Positions 7,538 through 15,000 of a DNA stretch of 22,896 nt are shown one piece after another (position 1 is the stretch's first letter; each line of letters starts with the position of its first letter). Source of the DNA: an uncultured Eubacteriales bacterium (GTDB taxonomy: Bacteria > Bacillota > Clostridia > Peptostreptococcales > Anaerovoracaceae). The stretch lies in the NCBI GenBank assembly GCA_910585135.1, contig CAJUEB010000008.1, forward strand, positions 1 to 22,896, read 5' to 3'. Position numbers and translations under genes: made by a program. Below the pieces are notes generated by a model. It saw only the letters and a list, made by a program, of their open reading frames with translations. It was not told where the DNA came from and did not search any database.

Positions 7538-7579
7538 AATTTATCATATCATACGGGCTTTTTCAATAGAATATTCTAT
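7538..7579 (-). promoter_or_regulatory. Promoter of the riboswitch-symporter unit, with a 14-bp palindrome upstream
   Basis: On the minus strand -35 TTGAAA (7561-7566) and -10 TAAATT (7538-7543) are 17 bases apart. Directly upstream, touching the -35, is the perfect palindrome ATAGAATATTCTAT (7566-7579), which could be an operator. The start point would be near 7531, just before the leader hairpin. Confidence 0.45.
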
Positions 7580-7615
7580 CCTGGCGCAATTTGCCGGAAA
7601 GTTTTTGGCGCTGCG

Positions 7616-8701
7616 TTACTCCGCTTCCGCTCCAGACGCCGAGGCTTCCGTTATCTCTGCATTTTCCAAGAGGAAATCCAAGACCTTCTGATAAAGCAGC
7701 TCGATGCGGACATAGTCGTCCATATCCCGTCCCGTCTGTTGCTTGATCGACTTATCATCATACCCGCTCGCTTCGAATTCCTTGATGAGTTTTTTCTTTT
7801 CTTTTTGCGTATAGTCCAGGCCTTCCTTGTCAGCGATATACTCGATCAGCATTTCCTGCTTCACCCGCAGCTTGCTGCTGTCCTCATTGACCGCCGCAAA
7901 CTCTTCTTCATCGCCGAAATTATAACTTGCCAAAAGGTCTTCGCGGCTCATGCCGTACGATTTTGCCATCTCATCCATTTGGTCGCTGTTAAACTGAATA
8001 TAATAGTCCAATTCTTTTTCAGGATATTTCTTCACCTCTGTATTATCCAGCGCCTTGGACCACAGCTCCGTCTGCTGCGTGGTGATCGCTTCCGATTCCT
8101 TGTTCGCAGCAAGCTTTTCTTTCACCGCTGCTTCATATTCTTCTATCGTATCGTAGTCAGTGGTATTCTGTACATAGTCCAAATCGTACGTCGGCAGCGT
8201 TTCCCTCGTCGCAGAATTGATCGTCACGGTAAATTCCACATCTTTTCCTTGCAGGTCAGCCTGCTGGTAATCCGCCGGGAAAGTCAAGGAAAGCGTCGTC
8301 TTCTCTCCGATCTTCTTTCCGATCAGACCTGTTTCGAACCCATCGATAAACGCACCGCTCCCGATGGTCAGGTCATAGCCTTCCGCAGAACCACCGTCAA
8401 ACTTTTTCCCGTCTATTTTCCCGACATAATCGATATTAACCGTATCGCCTTCCGCTATTTCAGCATCATCCGCAAGCTTTTCCGTCGTGGCAGCCGCCTG
8501 CAACTCGCTCTGTATCTGCGCATCGATTTCCTCTTCCGTTACCGAGATGGTATACCCCGCAGTTTCCAAACCCTTATAATCGCCGACTTTTAAATACTCA
8601 TCCAGATCATATGAATCGTACGACAGGTTTGCAGAGCTGCATGCTGCAAGCCCCAGCATCGCAAAAATGCAAAGCCCCGAAACAAATAACTTTTTCTTCA
8701 T
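7616..8701 (-). CDS. Trigger-factor-like lipoprotein with FKBP-type domain
   Basis: This is a 361-residue lipoprotein. The signal peptide MKKKLFVSGLCIFAM is followed by the lipobox L18-A-A-C21, so the mature protein should be anchored outside the membrane. Residues about 84-163 form an FKBP-type peptidyl-prolyl isomerase domain (EGDTVNIDYVGKIDGKKFDGG, LTIGSGAFIDGFETGLIG). A helical trigger-factor C-terminal-like part follows. The ribosome-binding N-terminal domain of true trigger factor is absent. It is probably an extracytoplasmic folding factor. I chose the ATG at 8701 because AAAGGAG lies eight bases upstream; nine further in-frame codons upstream lack a site. It follows the alarmone synthetase gene by 54 bases with no terminator visible. 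Confidence 0.88.
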   Translation of the reverse strand: MKKKLFVSGLCIFAMLGLAACSSANLSYDSYDLDEYLKVGDYKGLETAGYTISVTEEEIDAQIQSELQAAATTEKLADDAEIAEGDTVNIDYVGKIDGKKFDGGSAEGYDLTIGSGAFIDGFETGLIGKKIGEKTTLSLTFPADYQQADLQGKDVEFTVTINSATRETLPTYDLDYVQNTTDYDTIEEYEAAVKEKLAANKESEAITTQQTELWSKALDNTEVKKYPEKELDYYIQFNSDQMDEMAKSYGMSREDLLASYNFGDEEEFAAVNEDSSKLRVKQEMLIEYIADKEGLDYTQKEKKKLIKEFEASGYDDKSIKQQTGRDMDDYVRIELLYQKVLDFLLENAEITEASASGAEAE

Positions 8702-8755
8702 GAAACAATCTCCTTTATCATCCTTCATCTATGTTTATTCCCGAAAACCCCGCGC

Positions 8756-9430
8756 TTAAAACATCCTATGTATCCGCTGCATGGTGGCGTCGATCTCCGT
8801 CATCGACTTCGCGCAAGCCTTCAATTCCTGTAACACTTCCTCCGGCATCTCTTCCGCCCGTTTATATTTCAGCTCATGCTCCAAGCTCGCCCAGGTATCC
8901 ATGGCAATCGTCCGGATCTGGATTTCAACGGGCATATGATACGTCCTGTCCGAAAGAAAAATCGGCACCTCTACGATGAGATGAAGACTTCTGTATCCGC
9001 TTTCCTTTGGATTCTTAATATAATCCTTTCGCCTGATCAGCTTCATATCATCCTGTCTGAGCAAGCTGCTTTCTACCGCATAGATATCGTCGATATAATT
9101 GCATACGACCCGCACACCTGCAAAATCCATAACTTTGTAAATTGACTCAATTTCCATCGGCCAGCCTTTCCGCTGTATCTTTTCTGCAATGCTGTCAATG
9201 GTCTTGATCCGGCACTGAATATGATGAATGGGATTATAATCATGCTTTAAGCTGTACTCATTGTCCAGCACTTCCAGCTTCGTGCTTACCTCCCGGATGG
9301 CCGCATGGTAACGCATCCGCAGATCGCTGAAAGTCTTCGCTATCGCCTTAGCGTCGTCGATAGTAATGCTCATCTGGGGCGGTATCATATGTTCACTGAT
9401 TTCAAATTTTTCAGGTTTCTCGAATATCAT
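8756..9430 (-). CDS. Small alarmone synthetase, RelQ/YjbM-type GTP pyrophosphokinase
   Basis: This cytoplasmic enzyme transfers pyrophosphate from ATP to GDP or GTP, giving (p)ppGpp. At 224 residues it has only the synthetase domain, with no hydrolase, TGS or ACT part. Visible motifs are R74-x-K76 with SIAEKIQRKG, DFAGVRVVC with the metal-binding D102, KNPKESGYRSLHLIVEVP at about 139-156, and VEIQIRTIAMDTWASLEHEL at 168-187. Length and motif order fit the RelQ/RelP group, and I cannot separate RelQ from RelP by eye. AAAGGAG lies before the ATG. It is probably co-transcribed with the downstream lipoprotein gene. The promoter is not clear. Confidence 0.93.
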   Translation of the reverse strand: MIFEKPEKFEISEHMIPPQMSITIDDAKAIAKTFSDLRMRYHAAIREVSTKLEVLDNEYSLKHDYNPIHHIQCRIKTIDSIAEKIQRKGWPMEIESIYKVMDFAGVRVVCNYIDDIYAVESSLLRQDDMKLIRRKDYIKNPKESGYRSLHLIVEVPIFLSDRTYHMPVEIQIRTIAMDTWASLEHELKYKRAEEMPEEVLQELKACAKSMTEIDATMQRIHRMF

Positions 9431-9636
9431 GTCCTGCTCCTTTCATCAGATTTTACCATATTTTTTTGTGGGTTTGGTGTTTATCCTGCAAAAATGCACC
9501 TGTGCGCAAAGCAAGGCGGATCTGATATGCAAATCGACACGAATCGTTTATGCTCTGGGGCACTGCAAATATGAAAATCCGGCCATCATGAATTTCCTGC
9601 GAGTGCTGCACGATCAGCGCGCAACACAAAGTTCAC

Positions 9637-9840
9637 ATGAACCTGCGCAAAGCGGCACGAAACCGAAGGTCAAATTGCCAATACTCCTTCCTGAACCTAC
9701 GCAAAGCGAAAGGCTCAGTTGTCAACAAGCTTCCTGAACCTGCACAAAGCGAAAGGTTCGGTTGTCAACAAGCTTCCTGAACCTGCACAAAGCGAAAGGT
9801 TCGGTTGTCAACGAGCTTCCTGAATTCGCACAAAACAGCG
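9637..9840 (+). repeat. 43-bp tandem repeat array with internal hairpin
   Basis: Three complete 43-bp units lie at 9691-9733, 9734-9776 and 9777-9819, flanked by a diverged unit on the left (9637-9690) and a partial one on the right (9820-9840). The second and third units differ at one base. Each has GAACCT and AGGTTC (AGGCTC in the first) as inverted arms around a 12-base loop, then GTTGTCAAC and AAGCTT. The array fills much of the 530-base gap between the alarmone synthetase and ytcJ. The part at 9431-9636 holds no gene I can support. Confidence 0.9.
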
Positions 9841-9866
9841 CACTTTTTCTATTATATCAAATAAAC

Positions 9867-9911
9867 GAAAAAAATCGACTGCTTTTTGTACTGGTTCTTC
9901 TGGCAGTCGAT
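9867..9911 (-). terminator. Intrinsic terminator of ytcJ
   Basis: ATCGACTGC (9874-9882) and GCAGTCGAT (9903-9911) form a perfect 9-bp stem with a 20-base loop. On the minus strand the stem continues directly into a run of T residues. It lies about 50 bases past the ytcJ stop codon. Confidence 0.85.
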
Positions 9912-9960
9912 TAGGAAAACTTATAAATTCAGTTAATTTGGGAGGAGTTGTATGTCTTTT

Positions 9961-11679
9961 TTATATATCTTCTTTGTGCAAGGTGGAAATATAATGCTTT
10001 TCCTCGCCTTCAAAGAACGTGCAGACTGGTTCGATTTCACCAAAATGCTCCGGATCGTTATGCGCCTTGTCAAAAATGTCTTCTTCAAATACGATGAAAT
10101 TTGCCAGTTTTCCAGCTTCGATCGAACCCATCTTATCATCCAGCCGCATCCGTTCCGCATTGATCACCGTATACCCGTGGATAAGCTGTTCAATGGTCAG
10201 CTTTCCATCCAGCGGCGGCCTGACACTGCCCGGATAGCGCTTCGGATCTAACGGCACGCTCGGATCGATCCTCGTCATCGCGATCTGCATTCCGATCATC
10301 GGATTTGCCCTGACTGCTTCCTGATAACTGAACACGTCACTGGAAAATCCCACCTTGCCTCCGGCCGCAATCACCTTCGTAAAATCGTGCATCGTGTTCC
10401 AGCGTTCCTCGCCCAGAAAAGCCTTTGCGCCTTCACCGAAATAACCACCCGCCCAGTGAGCGCTATAATCAATATAGATTTCCAACTCTTTTACGCGGTG
10501 GATATCATCTGGATGAATGATTTCACAATGCGCCAGCGTTACCTTGATGCACCAATCATCGCCGCAGATCTTCTGTGCGGCTTCTACCGCATCGCACATC
10601 AGGCGGAACGCACCGTCACAGATCGTATGCACATGAAAATCAATGCGTTCTTTATTCAGGCGTACCATCACATCCCGCATTTCCTCCATTGTAGCATATG
10701 CATGACCATAATTTTTTCCGCTCGGGTCATTGGCAAACGGCTGTGTGCTGAAGCAATCACCCATTTCATTCGTGCCGTCGATAAAAAACTTAACAGTATT
10801 GCAGCGGATATGTTCTGTCGTAAATTTTTCCTGCCAATCCCGCAGTGTAGCAATTGCCTGCTCCAAATCACCTGTCTCACTCATAATAGACGTCGCTTCA
10901 TAGTACATATCCAGCTTTCCCGCTTGATCCAGCTCGTAAATATAGCGGAAATTATCTTCCCCCTCCGTAATGCCGTCCATCATGCACATAATGCCATACT
11001 GCCTGAAATAATCAAATAAAGGCTTTGACATTTTATCGTTCATAACAGTCTCCGGCTTCCAGCCGATTTTCTCAAAAATCCCTACATCGCCTTCACAGAT
11101 CGACTCCAACGCCCAACCGGTATATTCCCCGTTTTCATCCTGTTTGAACTCCGGTATTCCGATCGGACTTTCACTATGCGGTTTTCCGTCCTCTCCCTTT
11201 AACATATCCAGTGCGATAGAGTTATACCAGCACGCATGATCGCCGAAATCCTGGATTCTTGCCGGACGATCGCTGATGATTTCATCCAGCCATTCCTTCC
11301 TCGGCCCTTGTGTACCAAAGGTTTCGGTAAAATAACTTTCATAATAAAAATACGGCCGCACTTCCTTCGGATATTTTTCGGCATAAGTTTTGATGTTCGC
11401 CAGCAGTTCATCCTTATCATGGGTACGCGGGCCTCTGACATACCAGTATGTCTTGGAAACTGTCGCTGGATGCGTATGTCCGTCCAATAGCCCCGGAATA
11501 ATCGTTTTTCCCTGTAAATCAACGGCTTCAATGCCCGCCTCGGCCGCCAGCGTTTTTGCGCCAGCGTCATCGCCGACATAGACAAACCTTTTTCCATCGA
11601 CCGCTACCGCCTGCGCCCACGGCATCTGCGGATTTTCCGTATAGATCTTTCCGTTGACAAAAACCTTATCGACTGTCAT
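9961..11679 (-). CDS. YtcJ-type amidohydrolase
   Basis: This is a 572-residue metal-dependent hydrolase of the amidohydrolase_3/YtcJ group. The N-terminal small domain (VFVNGKIYT, AVAVDGKRFVYVG, then GKTIIPGLLDGHTHP) carries the metal motif H68-x-H70. Further expected ligand segments are VKFFIDGTNE, DFHVHTICDGAF, VTLAHCE and GFSSDVF. The C-terminal piece MGSIEAGKLANFIVFEEDIF closes the composite beta domain. The substrate cannot be inferred; family members act on N-acyl, amide or cyclic C-N bonds. GGGAGGAAAG lies just before the ATG. It is a single-gene unit with its own terminator and a promoter of unusual layout upstream. Confidence 0.9.
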   Translation of the reverse strand: MTVDKVFVNGKIYTENPQMPWAQAVAVDGKRFVYVGDDAGAKTLAAEAGIEAVDLQGKTIIPGLLDGHTHPATVSKTYWYVRGPRTHDKDELLANIKTYAEKYPKEVRPYFYYESYFTETFGTQGPRKEWLDEIISDRPARIQDFGDHACWYNSIALDMLKGEDGKPHSESPIGIPEFKQDENGEYTGWALESICEGDVGIFEKIGWKPETVMNDKMSKPLFDYFRQYGIMCMMDGITEGEDNFRYIYELDQAGKLDMYYEATSIMSETGDLEQAIATLRDWQEKFTTEHIRCNTVKFFIDGTNEMGDCFSTQPFANDPSGKNYGHAYATMEEMRDVMVRLNKERIDFHVHTICDGAFRLMCDAVEAAQKICGDDWCIKVTLAHCEIIHPDDIHRVKELEIYIDYSAHWAGGYFGEGAKAFLGEERWNTMHDFTKVIAAGGKVGFSSDVFSYQEAVRANPMIGMQIAMTRIDPSVPLDPKRYPGSVRPPLDGKLTIEQLIHGYTVINAERMRLDDKMGSIEAGKLANFIVFEEDIFDKAHNDPEHFGEIEPVCTFFEGEEKHYISTLHKEDI

Positions 11680-11817
11680 TGCTCTTTCCTCCCTATCATC
11701 CTTCTTGGCATTTTTTCTGGTTTTTCTGTCATGCCTCCTGTTTTTTTTCTGTCTTTTTCCCTCATTCTAATGATACATCAATTTCGCACCCCCTGCCAGC
11801 ACGTTTTGCATAAGAGA

Positions 11818-11849
11818 AGCATATCCTAGCCTAGGGATACCGATGACAA
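11818..11849 (-). promoter_or_regulatory. Candidate ytcJ promoter with a palindrome in a long spacer
   Basis: On the minus strand TTGTCA (11844-11849) and TATGCT (11818-11823) are 20 bases apart. A near-perfect palindrome, TATCCCTAG-G-CTAGGATA (11822-11839), lies in the spacer and reaches into the -10. A 19-20-base spacer with a central palindrome is the layout of MerR-family activated promoters. No MerR gene is in the window. Tentative. Confidence 0.35.
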
Positions 11850-11966
11850 CAGAATTTGCCATTTTGCAAAAAAGTCAGCCACAAAAAGTGAGTCCGTATT
11901 TCTTTACAGGAGCATTAAAAACCAGCCGACTGCCAAACAAAGAATCGTACCCTCATCCTGACAGCG

Positions 11967-12108
11967 TTTCTCTGAAGTTTTTAAAAGAGGTACATTTTCA
12001 GAGAAAAATAAGGAATTTCATTTATAATCCGATACATATACAGGCTTTTTTCTCTGACACCATCTAATTTTTTTAAGAACCAGAGAAAAATAGGGGTGTT
12101 TTTCTCTG
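11967..12108. repeat. Ladder of alternating inverted 10-mers (TTTTTCTCTG / CAGAGAAAAA)
   Basis: The 10-mer TTTTTCTCTG occurs perfectly in alternating orientation: reverse at 11999-12008, forward at 12047-12056, reverse at 12081-12090, forward at 12099-12108. A related TTTCTCTGAA is at 11967-11976 and weaker copies follow near 12132, 12194 and 12225. Neighbouring copies can pair as hairpins with loops of 38, 24 or 8 bases. A further stem, AATAGGG (12089-12095) with CCCTATT (12113-12119), competes with them. The function is unknown. Confidence 0.85.
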
Positions 12109-12184
12109 AAAACCCTATTTTGCAAAAATAATAGAGAATCCTTCTCGAACCAGGGCATTTTTTGCTCATTTTCTTTCCAACGCG

Positions 12185-12216
12185 TCCGCTGAATTCTCTA
12201 TAGATAGCGGATTTTT
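12185..12216 (+). terminator. Plus-strand intrinsic terminator in the gap
   Basis: TCCGCT (12185-12190) pairs with AGCGGA (12206-12211), followed by five T residues and later more. It would end a plus-strand transcript through the inverted-repeat ladder. No plus-strand gene or clear promoter is visible upstream, so its client is unknown. Confidence 0.5.
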
Positions 12217-12242
12217 GCGTTTTTCAGAGAATCACAGTTTGG

Positions 12243-12425
12243 GAAAATCTGATGGTAACCTTATGGGAATCCAAAAAAGAGTGCTAACGTTCTATGATAA
12301 CTTCTAAAGAGAGCATCGACGCTTTATGGCAGTTCTGGAAAATTTCAATGCTTGGCAGGAGTCATCAAATAGACCTATGCTTTACAAGGATCGAAAAAAA
12401 ATCCCAACGCCTAACGGGAGTCAAT
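12243..12425 (+). repeat. Degenerate tandem array, six units of about 30 bp
   Basis: Units start at 12243, 12273, 12306, 12339, 12367 and 12394 and are 27-33 bp long. Each opens with an A-run (GAAAA or AAAA), has an AACGCT/ATGCTT-like centre and a GGNAGTC-like end. Identity between units is low, so the alignment is by eye. It ends just before the two-way terminator. Confidence 0.5.
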
Positions 12426-12436
12426 AAATGCATGAT

Positions 12437-12492
12437 AAAAGGGCGGCACAACCAGCAAACAAATCCTGTTTACTAATTATCCGCCCTTTTTT
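12437..12492. terminator. Two-way intrinsic terminator
   Basis: AAAAGGGCGG (12437-12446) pairs with CCGCCCTTTT (12481-12490), with an inner AAACA/TGTTT stem. The plus strand has six T residues at 12487-12492 and the minus strand four. On the minus strand it is the first strong terminator after sigG, about 245 bases past its stop. Confidence 0.8.
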
Positions 12493-12740
12493 AATCTCTA
12501 CCGTGCAACTGCGCCGATTGCCGCAACTTTTTTCAAATTCTGCCAAGCAATCTCCGCCAAATTCCACAGTCTCATTTTCCTAATATTTACCAATCAATTT
12601 TTACCAAATGCCGCCGCTTTATTTTTCTAAGCTCTTCCCCCTAATCTCTGCCAAGCGCCCTTACTCATTAACCGAAAATCCTCCTATCAATTTTCACCAA
12701 CCACCATAACCCATTTAGCAAAACCTGCCGTGCATTTTCA
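12493..12740 (-). repeat. Degenerate 23-bp tandem array starting at the sigG stop codon
   Basis: Read on the minus strand, about eleven units of 19-24 bp follow one another from the sigG stop codon. They share the pattern TGG-(N)-AAAAT-(N5)-GG-(N3)-ATT. Examples of unit starts are TGTGAAAATGCACGG, TGGTGAAAATTGATAGG and TGGTAAAAATTGATTGG. Units are diverged but the periodicity is clear to the eye. No gene is present. Confidence 0.55.
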
Positions 12741-13508
12741 CACGTATTTTTTCATATAATTCAGCGCATTCTTCTCCAGGCGCGACACCTGCGCCTGGCT
12801 GATAGATATTTCGTCTGCTACCTCCATCTGCGTCTTTCCCTCGAAGAAACGCATTGTCAGAATATGTTGCTCCCTTGGCGACAATTTTTTCATCGCCTCC
12901 GATAAGGAAAGATTTTCAATCCACCTGGCATCGGTATTTTTCATATCCCTGATCTGATCCATCACATACAGCGGATCGCCATCATCGTTGAAAACCGGTT
13001 CAAACAGCGAAATCGGATCTTGAATCGAATCCAGTGCCAGCACCACATCTTCCTTCTTCACGTCCAGTTCCTTCGCCACCTCTTCCACGGTAGCTTCCCG
13101 CTGAAACTTTCTGCTGAGCTTCTCCTTTGCGGTCAGCGCTTTGTAAGCCATATCCCGCATCGACCGGGAAACCCTGATGCTGTTATTGTCCCTAAGATAC
13201 CGCCTGACCTCCCCGATGATCATCGGTACAGCATAAGTGCTGAATTTCACGCCATGGGACATATCGAAATTGTCCAACGCTTTAATCAATCCTACGCACC
13301 CCACCTGAAAAAGATCGTCCGGATTTTCCCCTCGTCCCGAAAACTTCTGGATCACGCTCAATACAAGCCTCAAATTCCCCCTTATGAACTCGTCTCTGAC
13401 CTCACTGTCACCAGCCTTTATGGCTTTAAGCATCTCCTGCATCTCCTTGTCCTTGTAACGCGGCAGACTAGAAGTGTTAACACCACAAATTTCAACCTTA
13501 TTGGCCAT
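12738..13508 (-). CDS. sigG: RNA polymerase sporulation sigma factor SigG
   Basis: This is the late forespore sigma factor of spore formers. The 256-residue protein opens with KVEICGVNTSSLPRYKDKEM, the hallmark N-terminus of SigG. Region 2 includes GNLRLVLSVIQKF, DDLFQVGCVGLIKALDNFD and FSTYAVPMIIGEVRRYLRDN. A region 3 follows (SRSMRDMAYKAL). Region 4 ends in a helix-turn-helix, TQMEVADEISISQAQVSRLE. It is closest to Bacillus SigG rather than SigF. The ribosome-binding site is weak (GGGGTAATGGTTT before ATG), so translation may be limited. Usually sigG lies directly after spoIIGA-sigE; here the arg genes lie between. No clear SigF/SigG-type promoter could be fixed upstream. Confidence 0.95.
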   Translation of the reverse strand: MANKVEICGVNTSSLPRYKDKEMQEMLKAIKAGDSEVRDEFIRGNLRLVLSVIQKFSGRGENPDDLFQVGCVGLIKALDNFDMSHGVKFSTYAVPMIIGEVRRYLRDNNSIRVSRSMRDMAYKALTAKEKLSRKFQREATVEEVAKELDVKKEDVVLALDSIQDPISLFEPVFNDDGDPLYVMDQIRDMKNTDARWIENLSLSEAMKKLSPREQHILTMRFFEGKTQMEVADEISISQAQVSRLEKNALNYMKKYV

Positions 13509-13590
13509 AAACCATTACCCCACATCCCTTTTGCTCCCCTTAAAGCAACGCTCGATGTCGTAATATATTTATGTGCAAATCAAGGTTCTT

Positions 13591-13806
13591 TTATTCCGCT
13601 TTCGAAAAATCAGGGCAAAGCTTTTTTGAATGAAATCCGTGCTTTTCAATCGGCGTTTTTTCGAGCAAAACTTCACTTTTTGATCCAGCCATCACTTTCC
13701 CCGCTAATCGTTTTCAAGCAGTGCCCTTCGGCTAATTTTATGCGCTTTTTCCGCCAATTTCACGCGTCTTTTCAAGCAAATCCGCGTTTTTTCAACGGCC
13801 ACAAGC
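13591..13806 (-). repeat. Degenerate array between argD and sigG
   Basis: The 322-base gap holds no gene. Most of it reads on the minus strand as diverged units of about 19-30 bp with the pattern GCTTGAAAA-(N)-CGC-(N3)-AAATT. Clear examples are GCTTGAAAAGACGCGTGAAA and GCTCGAAAAAACGCCGATT. The array lies just past the argD stop codon. Unit borders are uncertain. Confidence 0.45.
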
Positions 13807-13830
13807 ACCTCTCCAAATCCATCCAAAAAA

Positions 13831-15000
13831 TCAAGCCAGTGCGTTTTTAAAAATCGCAAGACCCTCGTCAAGCTCCTCATAAGTGATGGTGAGCGGCGGC
13901 AGCATACGCACCTTGTCTTTTGCCGTCAAGATCATCAGCCCGCCAGAAAGCGCGTCCTTCACGACCTTGCCGGCATCTTTTCCTTCCACTGCAACGCCCA
14001 GCATGAGACCGATTCCCGACACATCCTTTACCTGCGGAATTTCCAGGAGCTTCGCCTTCAGGTATTCTCCCTTCTTCCTTACCTGTGCCAAAAAATCCTC
14101 ATCGATCCGTTTCAAGACCTCAACTGCTCCGGCACACGCCACAGGATTTCCGCCATATGTCGTTCCATGGTTTCCCGGCTCTAAAACATCGCAGGTTTTT
14201 TCTCCGAACAATGCGCCGCCGATCGGCAGCCCGCCGCCGATTCCCTTTGCAAAGGTCACGATATCCGGCTTCACGCCGAAATATTCATATGCGAACAATT
14301 TTCCCGTCCTTCCGATCCCGGTCTGCACTTCATCCACGATAAATAGAATATCTTTTTCCGTGCAAAGCGCAGCAGCAGCCTTGACAAATTCCGCATCCAG
14401 GCTTACGACGCCGCCTTCTCCCTGAATCATTTCCATCATGATGGCACACGTCGTATCATCCGCCATGTCCCGAAGCTCATCTGCATTATTAACCTCGCAA
14501 TATTCAAAGCCTGATAGAAACGGCGTGAAGAACTTATGATAATTGTCCTGCCCCGTTGCTGTGATGGCCGCCATGGTCCTGCCATGGAAGGAATTTTTCA
14601 GCGTGATAATTTTATTCGCCGTCTCTTTCTTTTTGACCGTGCCGTATTTTCTCGCCGTCTTAATCGCCGCCTCATTGGCCTCCGCCCCGGAGTTTCCAAA
14701 AAACACCTTTCTCATGCCGGTGCGCTCCGTCAAAAGCTTCGCAGCCGTAACCTGCGGCTCGGTATAAAACAGATTCGATACATGCTGCAATTTGGAAAGC
14801 TGCGCGCTCACCGCACGAATCCAGCCATCATCGCAAAATCCCAGGCAATTCACGCCGATCCCCGCCGTAAAATCCACGTACTTTTTTCCATCCATATCAA
14901 AGCAGTAAGAACCTTTTCCGTGATCCGCCACCATATCGTATCTCGCATATGTGGAAACGATGTTTTCTTTGTCAAGTGTTTTGATTTCATTGCTGTTCAT
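13831..15000 (-). CDS. argD: Acetylornithine aminotransferase
   Basis: This pyridoxal-phosphate enzyme converts N-acetylglutamate semialdehyde and glutamate to N-acetylornithine and 2-oxoglutarate. The 389-residue class III aminotransferase shows VDFTAGIGVNCLG, FFGNSGAEANEAAIKTAR, SFHGRTMAAITATGQ, the cofactor aspartate in VDEVQTGIGRTG (D223), and the Schiff-base lysine K252 in TFAKGIGGGLPIG. It is last in argC-argJ-argB-argD, and its ATG overlaps the end of argB by 14 bases. The ribosome-binding site is GAGGAAA about nine bases upstream. Other class III aminotransferases are excluded mainly by motif and context. Confidence 0.95.
   Translation of the reverse strand: MNSNEIKTLDKENIVSTYARYDMVADHGKGSYCFDMDGKKYVDFTAGIGVNCLGFCDDGWIRAVSAQLSKLQHVSNLFYTEPQVTAAKLLTERTGMRKVFFGNSGAEANEAAIKTARKYGTVKKKETANKIITLKNSFHGRTMAAITATGQDNYHKFFTPFLSGFEYCEVNNADELRDMADDTTCAIMMEMIQGEGGVVSLDAEFVKAAAALCTEKDILFIVDEVQTGIGRTGKLFAYEYFGVKPDIVTFAKGIGGGLPIGGALFGEKTCDVLEPGNHGTTYGGNPVACAGAVEVLKRIDEDFLAQVRKKGEYLKAKLLEIPQVKDVSGIGLMLGVAVEGKDAGKVVKDALSGGLMILTAKDKVRMLPPLTITYEELDEGLAIFKNALA

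Larger units (their letters stand above)
11680..12737. other. Gene-poor 1-kb gap between ytcJ and sigG
   Basis: I find no convincing gene here. From left to right it holds a T-rich ytcJ leader, the ytcJ promoter and palindrome, and a ladder of alternating inverted repeats (11967-12108). A plus-strand terminator (12185-12216) is followed by a degenerate 30-bp array, a two-way terminator (12437-12492) and a degenerate 23-bp array running into the end of sigG. Short open frames (for example 74 codons from 11843 and 60 codons from 12294, both plus) have poor ribosome-binding sites and run through these repeats. Confidence 0.7.

Noticed and set aside
9691..9840. The 43-bp direct repeats as a CRISPR array
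   Set aside because: Units abut without unique spacers and no cas genes are near.
9952..10251. A 99-codon plus-strand frame with a good-looking ribosome-binding site (GGAGGAGTTGT before ATG)
   Set aside because: It lies fully antisense to the ytcJ coding end, its residues show no recognisable family, and the site is best explained by chance.
11843..12067. A 74-codon plus-strand frame ahead of the inverted-repeat ladder
   Set aside because: Weak ribosome-binding site, no family resemblance, and it runs through inverted repeats.
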